DNA of 64,000 nt from Tolypocladium sp. Sup5 PDA-1 (lineage: Eukaryota > Ascomycota > Sordariomycetes > Hypocreales > Ophiocordycipitaceae). The stretch covers positions 124,001 to 188,000 of the forward strand of contig JPHH03000049.1 in NCBI GenBank assembly GCA_000750105.3, read 5' to 3'. Both the position numbers and the translations under genes were made by a program. Of the stretch, positions 1 through 12,271 are shown in pieces; the stretch's first letter is position 1; each line of letters begins with the position of its first letter. The notes beneath the pieces are model-generated. The model had not been told where the DNA came from, made no database searches, and saw only the letters and a program-made list of their open reading frames with translations.

Positions 1-3000
1 CTTCTGCTTCTCCGCATCCGTGGCCACATTCCGGCCCTCCACCAGCAGGCCCTTCTTGCGCCGCACGCCGTCCATGTACCGCTTGGCCACGTTCTCCTTG
101 TCGCCAAACTCGCCCAGGTCCTCGAGGTCGTCCTCCGTAAACGGCACCCAGAACGGGTCCTCGTCCAGGACCTCAAACCCGGCAAAGATGAGCTGCGGCT
201 GGGCCGCCCCGCTCGTGCGCTTGCGCATGTCGTCCGCGAAGCCGAAGCTCTCGGCCACGGGCAGCAGCGCCTGGATGGTGAAGAACGGCGTCCCTTCCTT
301 CATGATCTCGGCCACGACGCGCCCGCGCCGCCGGGTCAGCACGTCGTATACGCGGCCGAGCACCTCGGTCGACGCCTGGATCTCGACCGTGTACATGGCC
401 AGCATGAGGCGTGGGGACCAGTCGAGGAACGCGGCGCGCAGGGACGACTGGAACGACTTGATGATCTCGCTCGTCAACCTGCTGAGCTTGTCGTGGCCAG
501 ACGATCCGTCGTCCGGGAGATTCAGGGCCACCTCCTCGATGAAAACGGCCACCCCTTGCATGGGTTCGTGACACAGCGGTCCCTGCGCCGTTGCCAGCTG
601 GAAAGCATACGCGATCTTGTCCGCGACGTGGCTAGCATGCAGAGCCTCCCCCGCCCGAGGAGCACTGTCGGAGTTTTTGTTGGCGGCGAATGCCTTGGAC
701 AGGATGCTGTCCTTGGTCGCGTCGATGAGCAGGTTCGGGCCTGTTCGTCGTGGTCCGAACGCGGCAATGTTGTCCACGCGGTTTTTCCACACCTCGCGGC
801 CCTTGCCAGTCTCCAGCTGCCGTTGGAGCTGCTTCTTCAGCTCGTCGATCGAGAGGGCGCTCCCAGCAATCACGGCCGTGTCTGCAACGATGTTCTCGAC
901 CCCGTCCTGGCTGTCCTCGTCTTCCGTTGATCGGCGCTCTGAGTACAGCGTCTTGATCGAATCGGCATTCTTGAGCAGGAAATCTGTGACATCCGCCGGG
1001 AGCGGCCGAACCCGAATCGTCATTGTAAACTGCTTCGAACTTGTGACGCCAACGACGGCTCCACGCCCCAGCTCCTTGTTGACGGGCGGGCGCATCTCTT
1101 CTGCGCGGACAATGGTCTCTCTGTAGGGCACGATTGGCGCACCCGCTTGGATGTCGCACCGGGCAAATCGTTCCTTCAGGTCCAGGAGGCATCTCTCTAG
1201 GTGAAGCTCACCGGCGGTAAGCAGCACGTGCTCGCCGCTAGAGAACTGCTCGTACTCTGCACAGGGATCGCTTTGGACCAGGAGGTGTAGCCCGTGAATC
1301 ATCCTGTCCAGGTCTGCGGGATTTACTGGCTCGAGTGCTACTCGGACAATCGGCTTGCCAAGCATGCTGACGCCGGCAAGGTTGACGGCGCCTTCGAGAC
1401 GGCTGCACAAGGTCCCGGACTTCAGAATCTTGCCCTCGAGACCCCCGATGCCAAAGACCACACCGGCCGGGACCGAGTCCAGCGACTCTAGATTTCTGCC
1501 CATGAGCATGTACAGAGCCGTCACGGTGATCTGCTGCGGCTCAGGGGCGGCATGGGGGTCCGCGGGAGACCATTTCGGGGGGATAACGTATAGAGTGTCG
1601 CCGACTGACAGAGTACCAGAGTATGTTCTGGCGAAGCCAATCAGGTGCTCGGGGTCAACCTTCTTCTCCTCTGCCTCCGGGACAAAGTCGTCGAGGTTGG
1701 TAGAATCGAGGGCGTCTGTCAGGCCCGTTACGCCATTCTCCTCTCTGGCCGCCTGTGCTCTCGCAGCTTCAGCTCGCTTCTGCCGGGCCAATTCTCTGGC
1801 CTCCTCTCCACTCATCTGGCCCGTAGTCTTCCTCTTGTTTTCGGGAAGTTCGCTCTCGGGGACAGACACCATCTTGCTGACGTATGCGACCACGGGATCC
1901 GACTTGCCGACTTTAAACGACACCATGGCGTCCCGGACGGCCTCGTCGATGCACCCGGAACCGGGTGACTCCTCGAGCAGGTCGGGAAGACGCTCGGCCT
2001 GCGCGGCTGGCGGGGATGGTAGAGATTCGATGACGGACACGAGCAGTGCCGTTGACAAGGGCAGCCAGGACGCGAAAACGGTCGTCATCAGCAGCCGTGA
2101 ATCTCGTGCCCTGATGATGTGAGGAGCTATTGTGACGTTTAGAGATTTCGTCACCTTTTCGAGGAGGCTCGGATCCCCCCTTCCACCGTCTCCGCCACAC
2201 GTGGCCTGGTAAACGGTCCATATGGGCTCGAGAACCAGCTGCACAAACATGGGCTTCAGGTTCCGGCCCTTCAAGTGTTTCGGACCGAGCACCTTTTTCG
2301 TTTTTGGGTCGAGGTAAAAGCTGCCCCAGAGGACCTTTTCCATGAGACCCCGCTTGATGCCGAGCTTCTTCTCGTAGAGACTGGCAAACTGCCGGCAGGT
2401 GAACGCCCATCCGTCGATGGCGCTGCTGAAGATGACGTTGTTCTTTTCCGGCGCAAAGTAGATGTCTTCGTCGTCTCTCTCCTCGAAATGGAGCTCGCCA
2501 CTGTCGCTCACTTGGTCGTCTACCGCAGAAGCCTTTGCGGCGGCTGCGGCATTCACCCGCTCCTCCATCCTCTCTCTCCAGTTGAGATCCTCCTCCATTC
2601 TCTCGCCTTGGAAGAAACTGCCCAAGACGGCATTGACTTGCTCCAGCAGCTTGCTCAAGTGCATGTATGCTTCGGCAGGGGTCATCTTGAGCTCCGTCAC
2701 GAGGCGGTCCATCTTGTTGATGACCAGCAGCGGCTTGAGCTTCTCCGTCCACGTTTGCCGAAGCACGGTGACCGTCTGGCTGCAAACGCCCTCCACGGCA
2801 TCCACGAGAACAACCGCTCCGTCGCACAGCCTCGAAGCCGTCGAGACCTCGCTGCTAAAGTCGATGTGGCCGGGGGAGTCGATCAGGTTGATGAGGTACT
2901 CCTTGGGCTCAGGGGTAGCGTCAGGGGCGGATCTCCTGAGCATCGAAAAGTAGAGCGAGATGGCGGACGACTCCATCGTGATTCCTCTGGTTTGCTCATC

Positions 3001-3233
3001 CGGCCGTGAGTCGAGGTACCGGATCTTGCCAGCCAGCTTGGGCGAGATGATGCCGTTTGTGGCCAGCAAGGCATCGGTCAGAGACGTCTTGCCGTGGTCG
3101 ACATGAGCGAGGATACAGATCTGGCCTCGGGTTAGTAACTGTCGGGTGTACGTGCAAGTCGGTCGCCTACATTTCGGACATCCTTGGACTGCCTCTGGAG
3201 GCTGGCCAGTTTCTCTGGACTAACAACAGGCAT
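1..3233 (-). CDS. EFL1: EFL1/Ria1 ribosome-maturation GTPase (3' end beyond window)
   Basis: This is the elongation-factor-2-like GTPase that, with Sdo1/SBDS, releases the anti-association factor Tif6/eIF6 from late cytoplasmic 60S subunits. Exon 1 is 3233-3171 (21 codons) and exon 2 is 3120 to the left edge. The 50-nt intron 3121-3170 has donor GTAGGC and branch TTACTAAC, and the join is phase 0. GTPase motifs are visible: G1 AHVDHGKT (about residues 26-33), G2 RGITMESS, G3 DSPGH and G4 NKMD. After the G domain comes the long charged insertion typical of EFL1 and absent from EF-2, then EF-2-like domains. About 1061 residues lie in the window. Yeast Ria1 is about 1110, so only a short C-terminus is missing. 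The start is the first ATG of a short N-terminal exon giving MPVVSPEKL. It is divergent from the eIF3l gene. EF-2 itself is excluded by the insertion. Family assignment is from recognition, not a search. Confidence 0.93.
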
Positions 3234-3927
3234 GATGGGCAAGCCTTTGCAGAACCAGCAAACAGTGAGAAGGAAATGAGATGTGCCAGTTTTGCTTCAC
3301 CAAGGCTAGAGGGACTCTCCCCAGCTCAAAGGCAGCGGGCGTGGCTACTTGAAGCTCTTGAGCCACCGAAGTAAGCTGGTACGGTATGCAAGGATCTTAT
3401 GGGTGGCGGTTCCGTGTAGGCCGTTTCTTGCTCATAGCCTGTGACTCTTCACCAAAAGCTGGCTCCACCAGCCAGCCAGATGCACGGCTTGACGTTTGAA
3501 GGATTCGATATGACTTGCAGTGACTCAGCAAACGTTGAAAATCAGCTTTGCCAAACCGGCAGATCCTTGTATCCAATCATGAGCTTGATTTTCGTCTCCA
3601 TCTCAGCAAACTCCATCTGTTTGACCCCTCGACAATCGACATCATCTGTCGGTGCCCCGCTTCGAGGTCATATTTGCCCCACTACCAAAACTCCCGGTAC
3701 ATGCATGGGCATGCATCTATCCCGCATCGGGTCTCGCGTTATGGCCATATCGGCACCACAAGCCCTAAGTCACGAAAATTCGAGTGGTGGTGAGCCTCCA
3801 TCACGCCCCTCAGCAAGCGCAAAATTTCGGTGCCGTGCTGCTGCTGCCCCTCACTCGCCCTCGATCCCTCGACGACGACGACTTCGACGAGGAGACGACG
3901 AGACCGCGAGACCGAGCGATTGCAACC
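3234..3927. promoter_or_regulatory. Divergent intergenic promoter between EFL1 and eIF3l
   Basis: These 694 bp separate the ATGs of two divergently transcribed translation genes, so both promoters and 5' leaders must lie here. No open frame with coding character was found. The last ~150 bp before the eIF3l ATG is C/T- and CGA-rich, as in many fungal leaders. No specific operator could be identified. Confidence 0.6.
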
Positions 3928-5472
3928 ATGGCGACGTACCAGAACGGCGTGGCTCCGGCCCGCGCCGTCGGCGACGACAGCGACGTCGAGGAGGAGGCCC
4001 TGGTGGCCGAGTACAAGGAGCACGTCCAGTACGAGGACGGCGAGGAGCTCAGCCAGACGACGTCCCTCACGATGGCGCAGCAGACCGACGACATCCAGGG
4101 ACGGCTGGTCCAGGCCGCCCAGCCGCTCGACTTTTCCGCGCCCCTCGAGGTCAAGTTCCAGAGCTACGACTCGTACTGCAGCTTGTTCCACTTTATCCTG
4201 AACTCGGAAGGGCCGGTTGACCTGGAGCCTCCCTCGGTGCGTAAATCTGGACGACTGGGGAAATGTCGCACGCGCCGGGCTAACGTTGCTTGCATAGTAC
4301 TACTGGGCATGGGACGTCATCGACGAGTTCATCTACCAGTTCAACTCCTTCAGCTCCTACAGATCGCGCATCGCGCGCCAGGCGAACAACGAGGAGGAGA
4401 TTCAGATCCTCAAGGAGAACCCCAACACGTGGGGCTGCTACAGCGTCCTCAACGTGCTGTACTCGCTCATCCAGCGGTCGCAGATCACCGAGCAGATGGC
4501 CGCCATGAAGCGCAACGAGGACCCCATGTCCGTTGCCGGCGAGTACGGATCCAAGAACCTGTATAGGATGCTGGGCTACTTCTCCATCATCGGCCTGCTG
4601 CGGGTGCACTGCCTGCTGGGTGACTTCAGCCTCGCCCTCAAGACGCTCGACGACATTGAGCTCAACAAAAAGGCCATGTTCGCGCGCGTCATGGCCGCCC
4701 ACTTCACAACCTACTACTACGTGGGCTTCTCGTACATGATGATGCACCGGTACGCCGATGCCATCCGCATGTTCAGCCACATCCTCATCTACGTCTCGCG
4801 GACCAAGAACTTCCAGAAGAACGCCCAGTACGACTCCATCACCAAGAAGAACGAGCAGATGTACGCCCTGATTGCCATCTGCGTCGCGTTCCAGCCCACG
4901 AGGCTGGACGACACCATCCACAGCGCCCTGCGGGAGAAGTACGGCGACCAGCTGCTCAAGCTGCAGCGCGGTGGCCCCGAGTCGCTGCCCATCTTCGAGG
5001 AGCTCTTCCGCACCGCCTGCCCCAAGTTCATCTCGCCCGTTCCCCCGGATTTCGAGAATCCCGAGTCCAACGTGGACCCCGTCGAGCACCACCTCTCCGT
5101 GTTCATGGACGAGGTCAAGACCAACATGTGGAGCCCGACCATCAAGTCGTACCTGAGGCTGTACACCACCATGGACCTGACCAAGCTGGCCGGCTTCCTC
5201 GAGGTGAAGCCCGAGGAGCTGCGGTCCTGGCTGCTCGTGACGAAGCAGCGAACGAAGCAGCTCCGGTGGCAGGACCAGCACCTGCTCGATGGCGAGCTGG
5301 TCAACGTCAGCGACCTCGACTACGCCTTGCAAGGGGTAAGTAATTCCGCGGTTGCGTCTATCATATCTGTACTAATACTGCTCGACAGGACTTGATTCAC
5401 ATTTCCGAAGCCAAGGTTGGGCGCAAGTTGGTGGACTGGTATCTTCGCAACCTGTCCCGCACCTACAACTAG
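3928..5472 (+). CDS. EIF3L: Translation initiation factor eIF3 subunit L
   Basis: Non-core subunit of eIF3, which promotes 43S pre-initiation complex assembly on the 40S ribosome in the cytoplasm. Exons are 3928-4236, 4298-5335 and 5389-5472 (476 residues). Both introns (61 and 53 nt) are phase 0 with donors GTGCGT and GTAAGT, and the second has a clear TACTAAT branch. The N-terminus is acidic and disordered, followed by the family block beginning QSYDSYCSLFHF. The central part is helical and TPR-like (YYWAWDVIDEFIYQF, then GLLRVHCLLGDF). The C-terminal part, about residues 250-440, is a PCI-type domain. Length matches fungal eIF3l. The ATG context is GCAACCATGG, and upstream in-frame codons lack another ATG. 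eIF3l is present in filamentous fungi but absent from budding yeast, which supports a Pezizomycotina source. Confidence 0.95.
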
Positions 5473-8400
5473 ACATTCGGAGACTTGGCAAGCAGCTCGC
5501 CTCACCCCGCCGTTGCGCGCGCCGGCTGTTATCTCCATGCCGCGATCAGCGACGGGAACGGGTGGGGCCCGGCGGGTATATGCAAGGCCAACTGGTAGGT
5601 TGCATGGCACTGGCGTCACGGAGTTGGGGACATGTCGCTTGCACGAAGCATGGAGGATTCGGCCGAGCCGTAGATTGAGATGCAGAGACGGCACAGCCGC
5701 GAGCCCTGCGGAGGGCCGTAATAGCACAGAGATACAAAAAGAATCACTAGTTTCGGGCATTAGAGAACATCTGAGCGAATGCGTGACAGGGACTCTCGAA
5801 CAAGGCACATGTCAGACACTCGGTTCCGCGGGCGGCTGAGACACTTGGCGCGGGCTGGGGAGACGCCCATCTGGAACCAACATACGGACGGGAGAGGTTC
5901 AGCCCCAAACCGCTTGTGGCCTTGGCAACTTGGTATGCTTATCCATCTCCCAATGGGAAGGGGGTGACGGCTGCCGCGCCTGTGAGATCGGAATCGCCGT
6001 CTGGGCCGTCTGGACTGGGTTGGTGCGACGTCCCGTGACATGCCTCATCCATTGTTGGATGCACTTTGATGCCCGTATCAAGATGGAGTTGAGCCAGGCG
6101 GTGACTCACAATTGAGCTTCGCCTCTCTCGCGAGTGATTGCCGACAGCATCACCAGTGTCCCCTGCATGGAGAACCGGCAGCAGCAGAGCCGGTCACGAA
6201 TCAGACATGCCACGCTGCTGTGACGAGATTTTTCGCATCGGCACGCGCGGGAGACACGACGGTCAAAGGAAGGTTTTTTGCCAGCAAAGAGGAACCCCCT
6301 GCTCGTACGCTGTGTTCCGAGACCGCGGGCGTGCCGCAGCTTGGCCAAAGCCTCGTCCGTAGGAGCTGGGGTCTGGGCAGGGGGGGGGAGGGGCCTGGGA
6401 GGGATTCCTGTAGGATGATCCACGCGGCGGCTTCGTTCTTTGTCTTTTGCTCTGCCGAGGATGGCGACGATTCTTCTGGATGGGGGGTGTTTGGCTGGTT
6501 TGATATCAGGATGCGGACGTTGATTTGCAGTCTCCGCGGGGAGGGACTGCAAGTCAACGTGTTTAGGACGGACCATGCAAGGACCTTTTGAGAGCCGTGC
6601 GATGCTACGGCACAATCTGGGGAAGACGAGACGACTTCTGGCTCTGTGTACGGACCGTTTCGGTGTGTCTTTCGCAGGATAAGGTCGGCAGTGAGTGGTG
6701 AAGGCCACCTTTGGCATTTGGGCTCCGGATGCATGTCCGTTGGGCTGGCTTATTGACCGGGGTAGTCCCCGTGCACATGCCGCCTGCTATTATCTCTTAC
6801 AAGCACGAGTGAAAAGGGAGATTGGCGACCGAGGACACGCATACCTTACCTTTTACAGTCATAAGTTCCCAGCTGCAATTCAAGTTTCCCGCGCTGCCGC
6901 GCCCTGCACCGTTTCTTCCTCTTCGAGACTTGATTTTCGAGCAAGTCTGCCCTGCCACGGTAGGGCACAGCCTCGGCGGGAGCGACATTTTGCGCTACAG
7001 TCTTGTGGATCGGGGGGATTCACAAACGATCAGTTGACGGGGACACTGACGGGACGTTTGTTTCTGGCTGTGTCTCGTGCTTGTCCTGTCGTTGACAGAT
7101 CTGGGGTACGGTAGGAGGCGTTGACACTTGACACTTCCGAGGGGATCGTCGACAGCGGCACGGGGTCCAGAATCTCGCGAGATTAGGTAGGTCGACTCAC
7201 GGGAGGTTAAGTTTAATCTATCTGTATTTAGAAGCCGCGTGTAGTAGATCGGCACAGGAAACACCGCTGTAACTGCTCGCCTCCGACGGTGCGGCGGCTC
7301 CGAGCCTTGGCGGCATAGGTACCGACCTAGTCGACCCTCATCACGGGGTTCTGCTGCAGTGCTGCCCCCTCCGCGAAGGCACCTGCTGGAACGCCGACCA
7401 GTTGGCCTGGCCCCCAAGTCGCAGCCGGGAAGCTATTGGATTCGGGATGCAGCTCCCCTGCTCGGTGTGAGCGTTAGTGCGTGCGGTCGTCGGGCTCCGT
7501 CCGGGACGCTGGATGTGGACGTGGGATGTGGACGTGGATGGCTTCAACCTCGGACCCTGGGCGCGCTCGGCGTGGTGTATGCATACTCGTAGGTACGCAG
7601 CTCCGCCTGCTGGGGCCAGATCCGTGAGGCACTCTGGTCGAGTGGCTGTTGTTTTCTCCTCTGTCGCTCGCATAATCCGTACATATAGATACGTACCAGG
7701 CGATCCATCCATCCATCCTTGGCTGGCCCATGCACAGACAATCAATCCATGCCGTTTATTTAAGCACCGCCGGGTCCCCAGCCCAGCCCAGCATCATCAA
7801 TCATCAATGCCCGTCGCCGCAACGATGATGCACGAGTGAACCGGTTCTCGCCCCCCTCCCCACCGTTTTCCGCCCGCCCATAACCTTGTTCCGCCGCCTG
7901 CCCTCCCACCCCGAAGATGCGAGCCTCTGCTCCGCGTCGTAGCACCACAGCATCGCCTCCAGCGCGCCACCAGCACCAGCGGTGCGGCGTGCGCTTCAGC
8001 CCGTCGCGCGCCTGACACCACTGACTGCGAGGCCAAAAGGGATTCGCCTCGCCGATTGCCGCTCGTCGGTTTTCATCACATCATACATCATACATCATAA
8101 TCATACCTGCGCGCCAGTTTCACGGACACGTATTTGCGAGACGCCGCGCTGGCCTGATATCCACTGCAAAGGACAGACAGGGGACTGCCGTCGCTCCCTG
8201 CACCTCAGCGTAGCACAGGAACCGCCCGCTGGCTCTTCGCAGCCTTGCACGCGCAGCCAACGTGCGGTATTCACTGCCCCGAGCGGGCTGCGAGCTGCGA
8301 GCTGCCTCCCGACCCCGGTCGCCGGCCGTGACGTCGCCGCGAGGGAGCCAGACACACCGGACGAGTCGATAAGACTCCCATTCACCGGGCCAGGGGAGGC

Positions 8401-9474
8401 GCGTGCTGTCTGTCATAAAACACAGAGCCTACCCTGACAGCTGCAGCTCGAGCTCGAGCTCCCAGCTCCGGGTACGTCAACTTACCTCACGGCTACACAC
8501 TACGTCGCCTTCACGGCTCCCGTCCAGCTTCCTCCCTGCAGCAGCGAATCGACTTGGGTCCCCGACACCCCGTGGGCAGGACCCGGCAGGCCTCTGGCTG
8601 CAGGCTTTTCCGTCGGCGGAAGAAGCAAAGGGTCGGTACCTGAACCATCACCTCATTTTTGTGGGAGGTGGCTCCTGCATCATTCTCGTTGCCTGAGCGC
8701 GAGCACACAGACAGGCCGGCTGCATCCCAGTGCTCCCAGCGAGCGTGGTGAGGTGGTCCAAGCTCCCAGACAGCTCCCGCCTCCTCAGGTTCGCCAGCAG
8801 CAGCCACCCTCCATCCAGATCAGCATCAACACCATCCATTCGTCCCAGGTGCCGCCTCCGCCTCGGCATCGCAGCTCCGCCTTGGACGCTCGTCTGCCTC
8901 GGTCGGTCTCTGAGCATTCGACTTTTGACTTTGAATACCCCGTCCACCGCCTCCCCTAGCGTTCTTGGCAACATCTTTCGTCCCTCATCTTTTTTTTCCC
9001 TCTCTTCTGCCCATTCGGCTATTCTCACCCCAGCAGCTGCTGCTGGTGCTTCTTGCGGCTTCGCCTCGTCCAACTCCCTCCCGTCTCTTACCGCCAAGCA
9101 CCACCGCAACACCGCCATCCGATTCTTCTGCCCTCTCTGCGCCTTCCCGCCGCCGCGTGGCTGCGCTGCTTGTGTCGCCCCAGCCGGCATCTTTATGCCG
9201 AGCCGTGACACGCAGATCCGTTTGTCTTGTCGTGTCTTGCTCGTCTTGCCTGTCCCGCCTGTCTTGCCCCGGCCCTCGACCCAGAGGTGAGACCGGAGCC
9301 AGGCCGAGCATACTTTATTGGTGAAGACGCAGCACCACCTCCAAGCCAGGCCGAGGAAGACGACACGCTCGGGAGCATCCGACGTCTTTCATTCATTCTC
9401 CTCGCCCGCTCTTCCAGCATCTCCTCGTCTCCCGGCTCACTCCTCCAAGGCAATCCAAGCAGCGCGCCGGTCCC
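5473..9474. other. Long gene-poor interval (4.0 kb)
   Basis: No frame here looks like a real protein. All ORFs are short, lack family motifs and overlap each other in several frames. A 7-bp G run near 6380 and a pyrimidine-rich stretch from about 8960 to 9474 are the only obvious compositional features. The latter is probably the promoter and leader of the USP-domain gene. No tRNA-like cloverleaf was recognised by eye. Confidence 0.5.
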
Positions 9475-12130
9475 ATGCCCTCGTTTCTCTCCAAACGGCG
9501 AGCCTCAGTGCCTTTCGGCGCGGGCAGGAAACAGCCAATCATGGATTCGCCCCGGGCCTCTCGTAGCCCCGACTCGGATGTCTCGCCCATGTCGCCGGCG
9601 CCCTCGAAGCAGGCCAAGTCCAATGGCGACTACTTCTCGCCTTCGGCCGAGTCCAAGAGCCAAGGCCGCGATGGTCGGGAAAACGGCGGCGGCACCGGGG
9701 CTGACGGCGAGTCGGGGCAGCCGTCGACACAGCCGCGTCATTCGAGCATTTCGTTTCCCGTCGAGCTGCCCAAGCCGGATCATTCCACCAGCGACGAAGC
9801 CTCCAACAGCAGCATGGGCAGGAAAGGGTCGACGTCGTCGGTCAGCTTCCAGTGTCCACGGAACCCGTCTCTGCCCCAGGGCAACCAGCGGTCGACGACT
9901 GGATCGCGGATCCGAGCAAGCTCCCCGCCGTACCAACGGTAAGTCGCCAAGTTTTTCATCGTCTTCTTCTCTTCCTCCTTGTCAATCCCTCGAATCCGTT
10001 GCGTCTGCCGAATGTTGCTCTGGCGTCGCGATCCGGAGCCAGCCCAGTGACGTCGCATCTGCCGTGTCGAGTCCCGCGAATGGCAGGCCGTACGTCAGCA
10101 AACACATGCATGAAATGCAAATCTGGGCAAGGAATTGAAACACGCCCTCGAGTTGCGCGAGTGCGCGGTTCTTATAAATTAATTGCCCCTCTCGCGGTTC
10201 GACGCACGCGCTGTACCGCACACCAGTTCGGCATCTTGTTCCGGCCGCGGGCACCTCCTCCGCGCATCATGTCCGGATCAAGTCGGGCTGCTGGCGCCTC
10301 TTCGGCACGCTTCCCCACGTCCTGGACCCTCTGAACCGCTCAACCTCGCGGCTCGGGTGGAGCGGCTGCGCTGGCCGTGGCCTCGTGCAGCGGGCGCCAT
10401 TCACTAGCTCTGCCTCGATCCTGGCGAGATCTCTCCATCCAGGGCTGGAACGCAGCTGGACGGGGTGCAGTTGGCGCCGGGCGGGCAGTGAACAGCTGTT
10501 TGCAGCCAGGGTGCGCCTGCGGACTCGCCTCCCGCATGAGGATGGGCTGTGACACCACACTCTACATACGGACCGCAGCCGCCTGGTACCCCCTCGTGTT
10601 GGCTGGCTGGCACCTTTGCGCCTTTGTCCAAAGAAGCTCGTCTGGAATCCCGGCGACATCCATCTCGCCCCACTGCCACCAAGAGTCCAGGGCAACTTAG
10701 TTTACCCCGCTGCCCCCTCGAGGAGCCTCCGCCTCTGCTGGTGGCGCGAGGATGACTCGTCGAGGTCCGGAGGATCCCCCTGAGGCTCGCTGGAGGCCGC
10801 AGTCTATTTACTGGGCTGGGCTAGTCGCTTTCGGCTACCTGAGGCTATGCGGTCGCAGAGCCCCGGCGGGCGTCATATTCCCCTCACGCTCACGGCGCAC
10901 TCACATGCCGCATGCACCATCACCCCCCCTCTTCCCCTTTTCTCAGTCGCAACTCTTTGTCATTGTCATCTACGGGCACTCGCGACGATATGGCGCCGCT
11001 AACCGAGACACCAAACGACAGGTTTCAGCACCACGTCGGCTTCGACAACGTGCCCAGCGGCGAGGCTACCAAGAACAACACGCTCTCGCTGACGCTCAAT
11101 GTCAAGCATAAGGGCTATCAGGCTAGGCGCAGGTCGCGCACGTTTATGGTCGGCATCGACGAACACTCGTACTCGGACTATGCCATCCAGTGGCTGCTGG
11201 ACGAGCTCGTCGACGACGGCGACGAGATTGTGTGCGTCCGCGTCATCGAAAAGGACATTCGCTACAACGACAAGCAGTACCACGAAGACGCCAACCAGGT
11301 CATGGACGCTATCCTGGCCAAGAATGGGACTAATCGCGCCATCAGCTTCATCCTGGAATACGCCGTGGGCAAGCTGCATGCGACGTTTCAGAAGCTGGTA
11401 TGTTGCTGTCGCCGGCACTCATGTGAAGTGACGCTGACAATGCCCACAGATCCAAATGTACCAGCCTGCCATGCTCATTGTAGGGACCAGGGGCCGGTCG
11501 CTGGGGGGCATCCAGGGCCTGGTCAACTCGCGAAACTCCTTTTCCAAGTACTGCCTCCAGTACTCCCCAGTGCCCGTCGTCGTCGTCCGCCCGACCGAGA
11601 AGCGCATCAAGAAGAAGGTCAAGAGAGCCAACGACTCTACTCGCCAGACATATCTTAGCATGCTGCAATCCACCCACGGGCTCCACGAGGCCGATAGCGA
11701 GACTAGCAGCACCTACGAACTCGAGATTCAAAACTCCCCCGACGAAGAGGCGCATCAGGTGGCCAAGGTGCTCGGGCTGCCGGCCAAGTTTGACCCGACC
11801 ATCAAGCCCATCCAGCCCAGTCTCCTGCGGCCCCGCTCCCGTCCAACCAGCCCGCACCCGGGTGTGGAGGCTCCAGAGGGCGCGCGTGTCGTGGATGCGT
11901 CTCCAACCAGCGTGGCAGTCGATAGCGACGAGGAAGAGGACGAGGAAGAGGATGCCGAGTTCGATGTCATGGACGGGCGGCAGGCGCTAGACCAACAGCA
12001 AAAGCTGGAACAGCTCCACAAAATGGAAGTTGGCGAGGCCGCTGCGCTCAAGATGGGAGTCGACGAGGACGATACGGACGAGTCGGACGACAAATCGGAC
12101 GGGGTACGGGACCCCAAAAGCGCATCATAG
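9475..12130 (+). CDS. Universal stress protein (USP) domain protein
   Basis: Fungal USP-fold protein; such domains bind nucleotides in some members, but the fungal role is poorly defined. Inferred exons are 9475-9938, 11022-11397 and 11450-12130 (506 residues). Intron 2 (52 nt, 11398-11449) is clear. Intron 1 is long (1083 nt) but has donor GTAAGT, acceptor ACAG and a matching phase, joining ...PPYQ-R-FQHHVGFDN. Residues 1-154 are Ser/Pro-rich and disordered. The USP domain spans about 194-325, from RTFMVGID to PVPVVVVRP, with the GTRGRSLGG nucleotide loop. A KRIKKKVKR patch and an acidic tail (DEEEDEEEDAEFDVMD) follow. An alternative start at 10990 gives a shorter N-terminus in the same frame. 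The reading frame reopens immediately downstream (see 12272-13264), so the C-terminus is uncertain. Confidence 0.82.
10990..11021 (+). other. Possible alternative first exon/start of the USP gene
   Basis: An ATG at 10990 opens the short peptide MAPLTETPND and runs directly, in frame, into the exon beginning at 11022, so a transcript starting inside the long first intron would need no splice here. It is preceded by a C/T-rich tract (about 10915-10975) that resembles a fungal core promoter or leader. Either this is the only real start, or the gene has two promoters. Confidence 0.4.
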
Positions 12131-12271
12131 AGGGTGCATGCTGGCCAAGGCATGGCCTCGACCGACGAGCTTGGGTCCAAGGTTTTGGGAATCGACGGCG
12201 GCGGCGATACGGAGCTGCACGGGCTGCTGTCAACGGACCAGAGAGAGGAACTTGATGTTTATGCTGTCTAG

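Noticed and set aside
4280..5332. 350-codon antisense ORF over eIF3l exon 2
   Set aside because: Composition is the reverse complement of eIF3l codons; no independent start context, introns or motifs.
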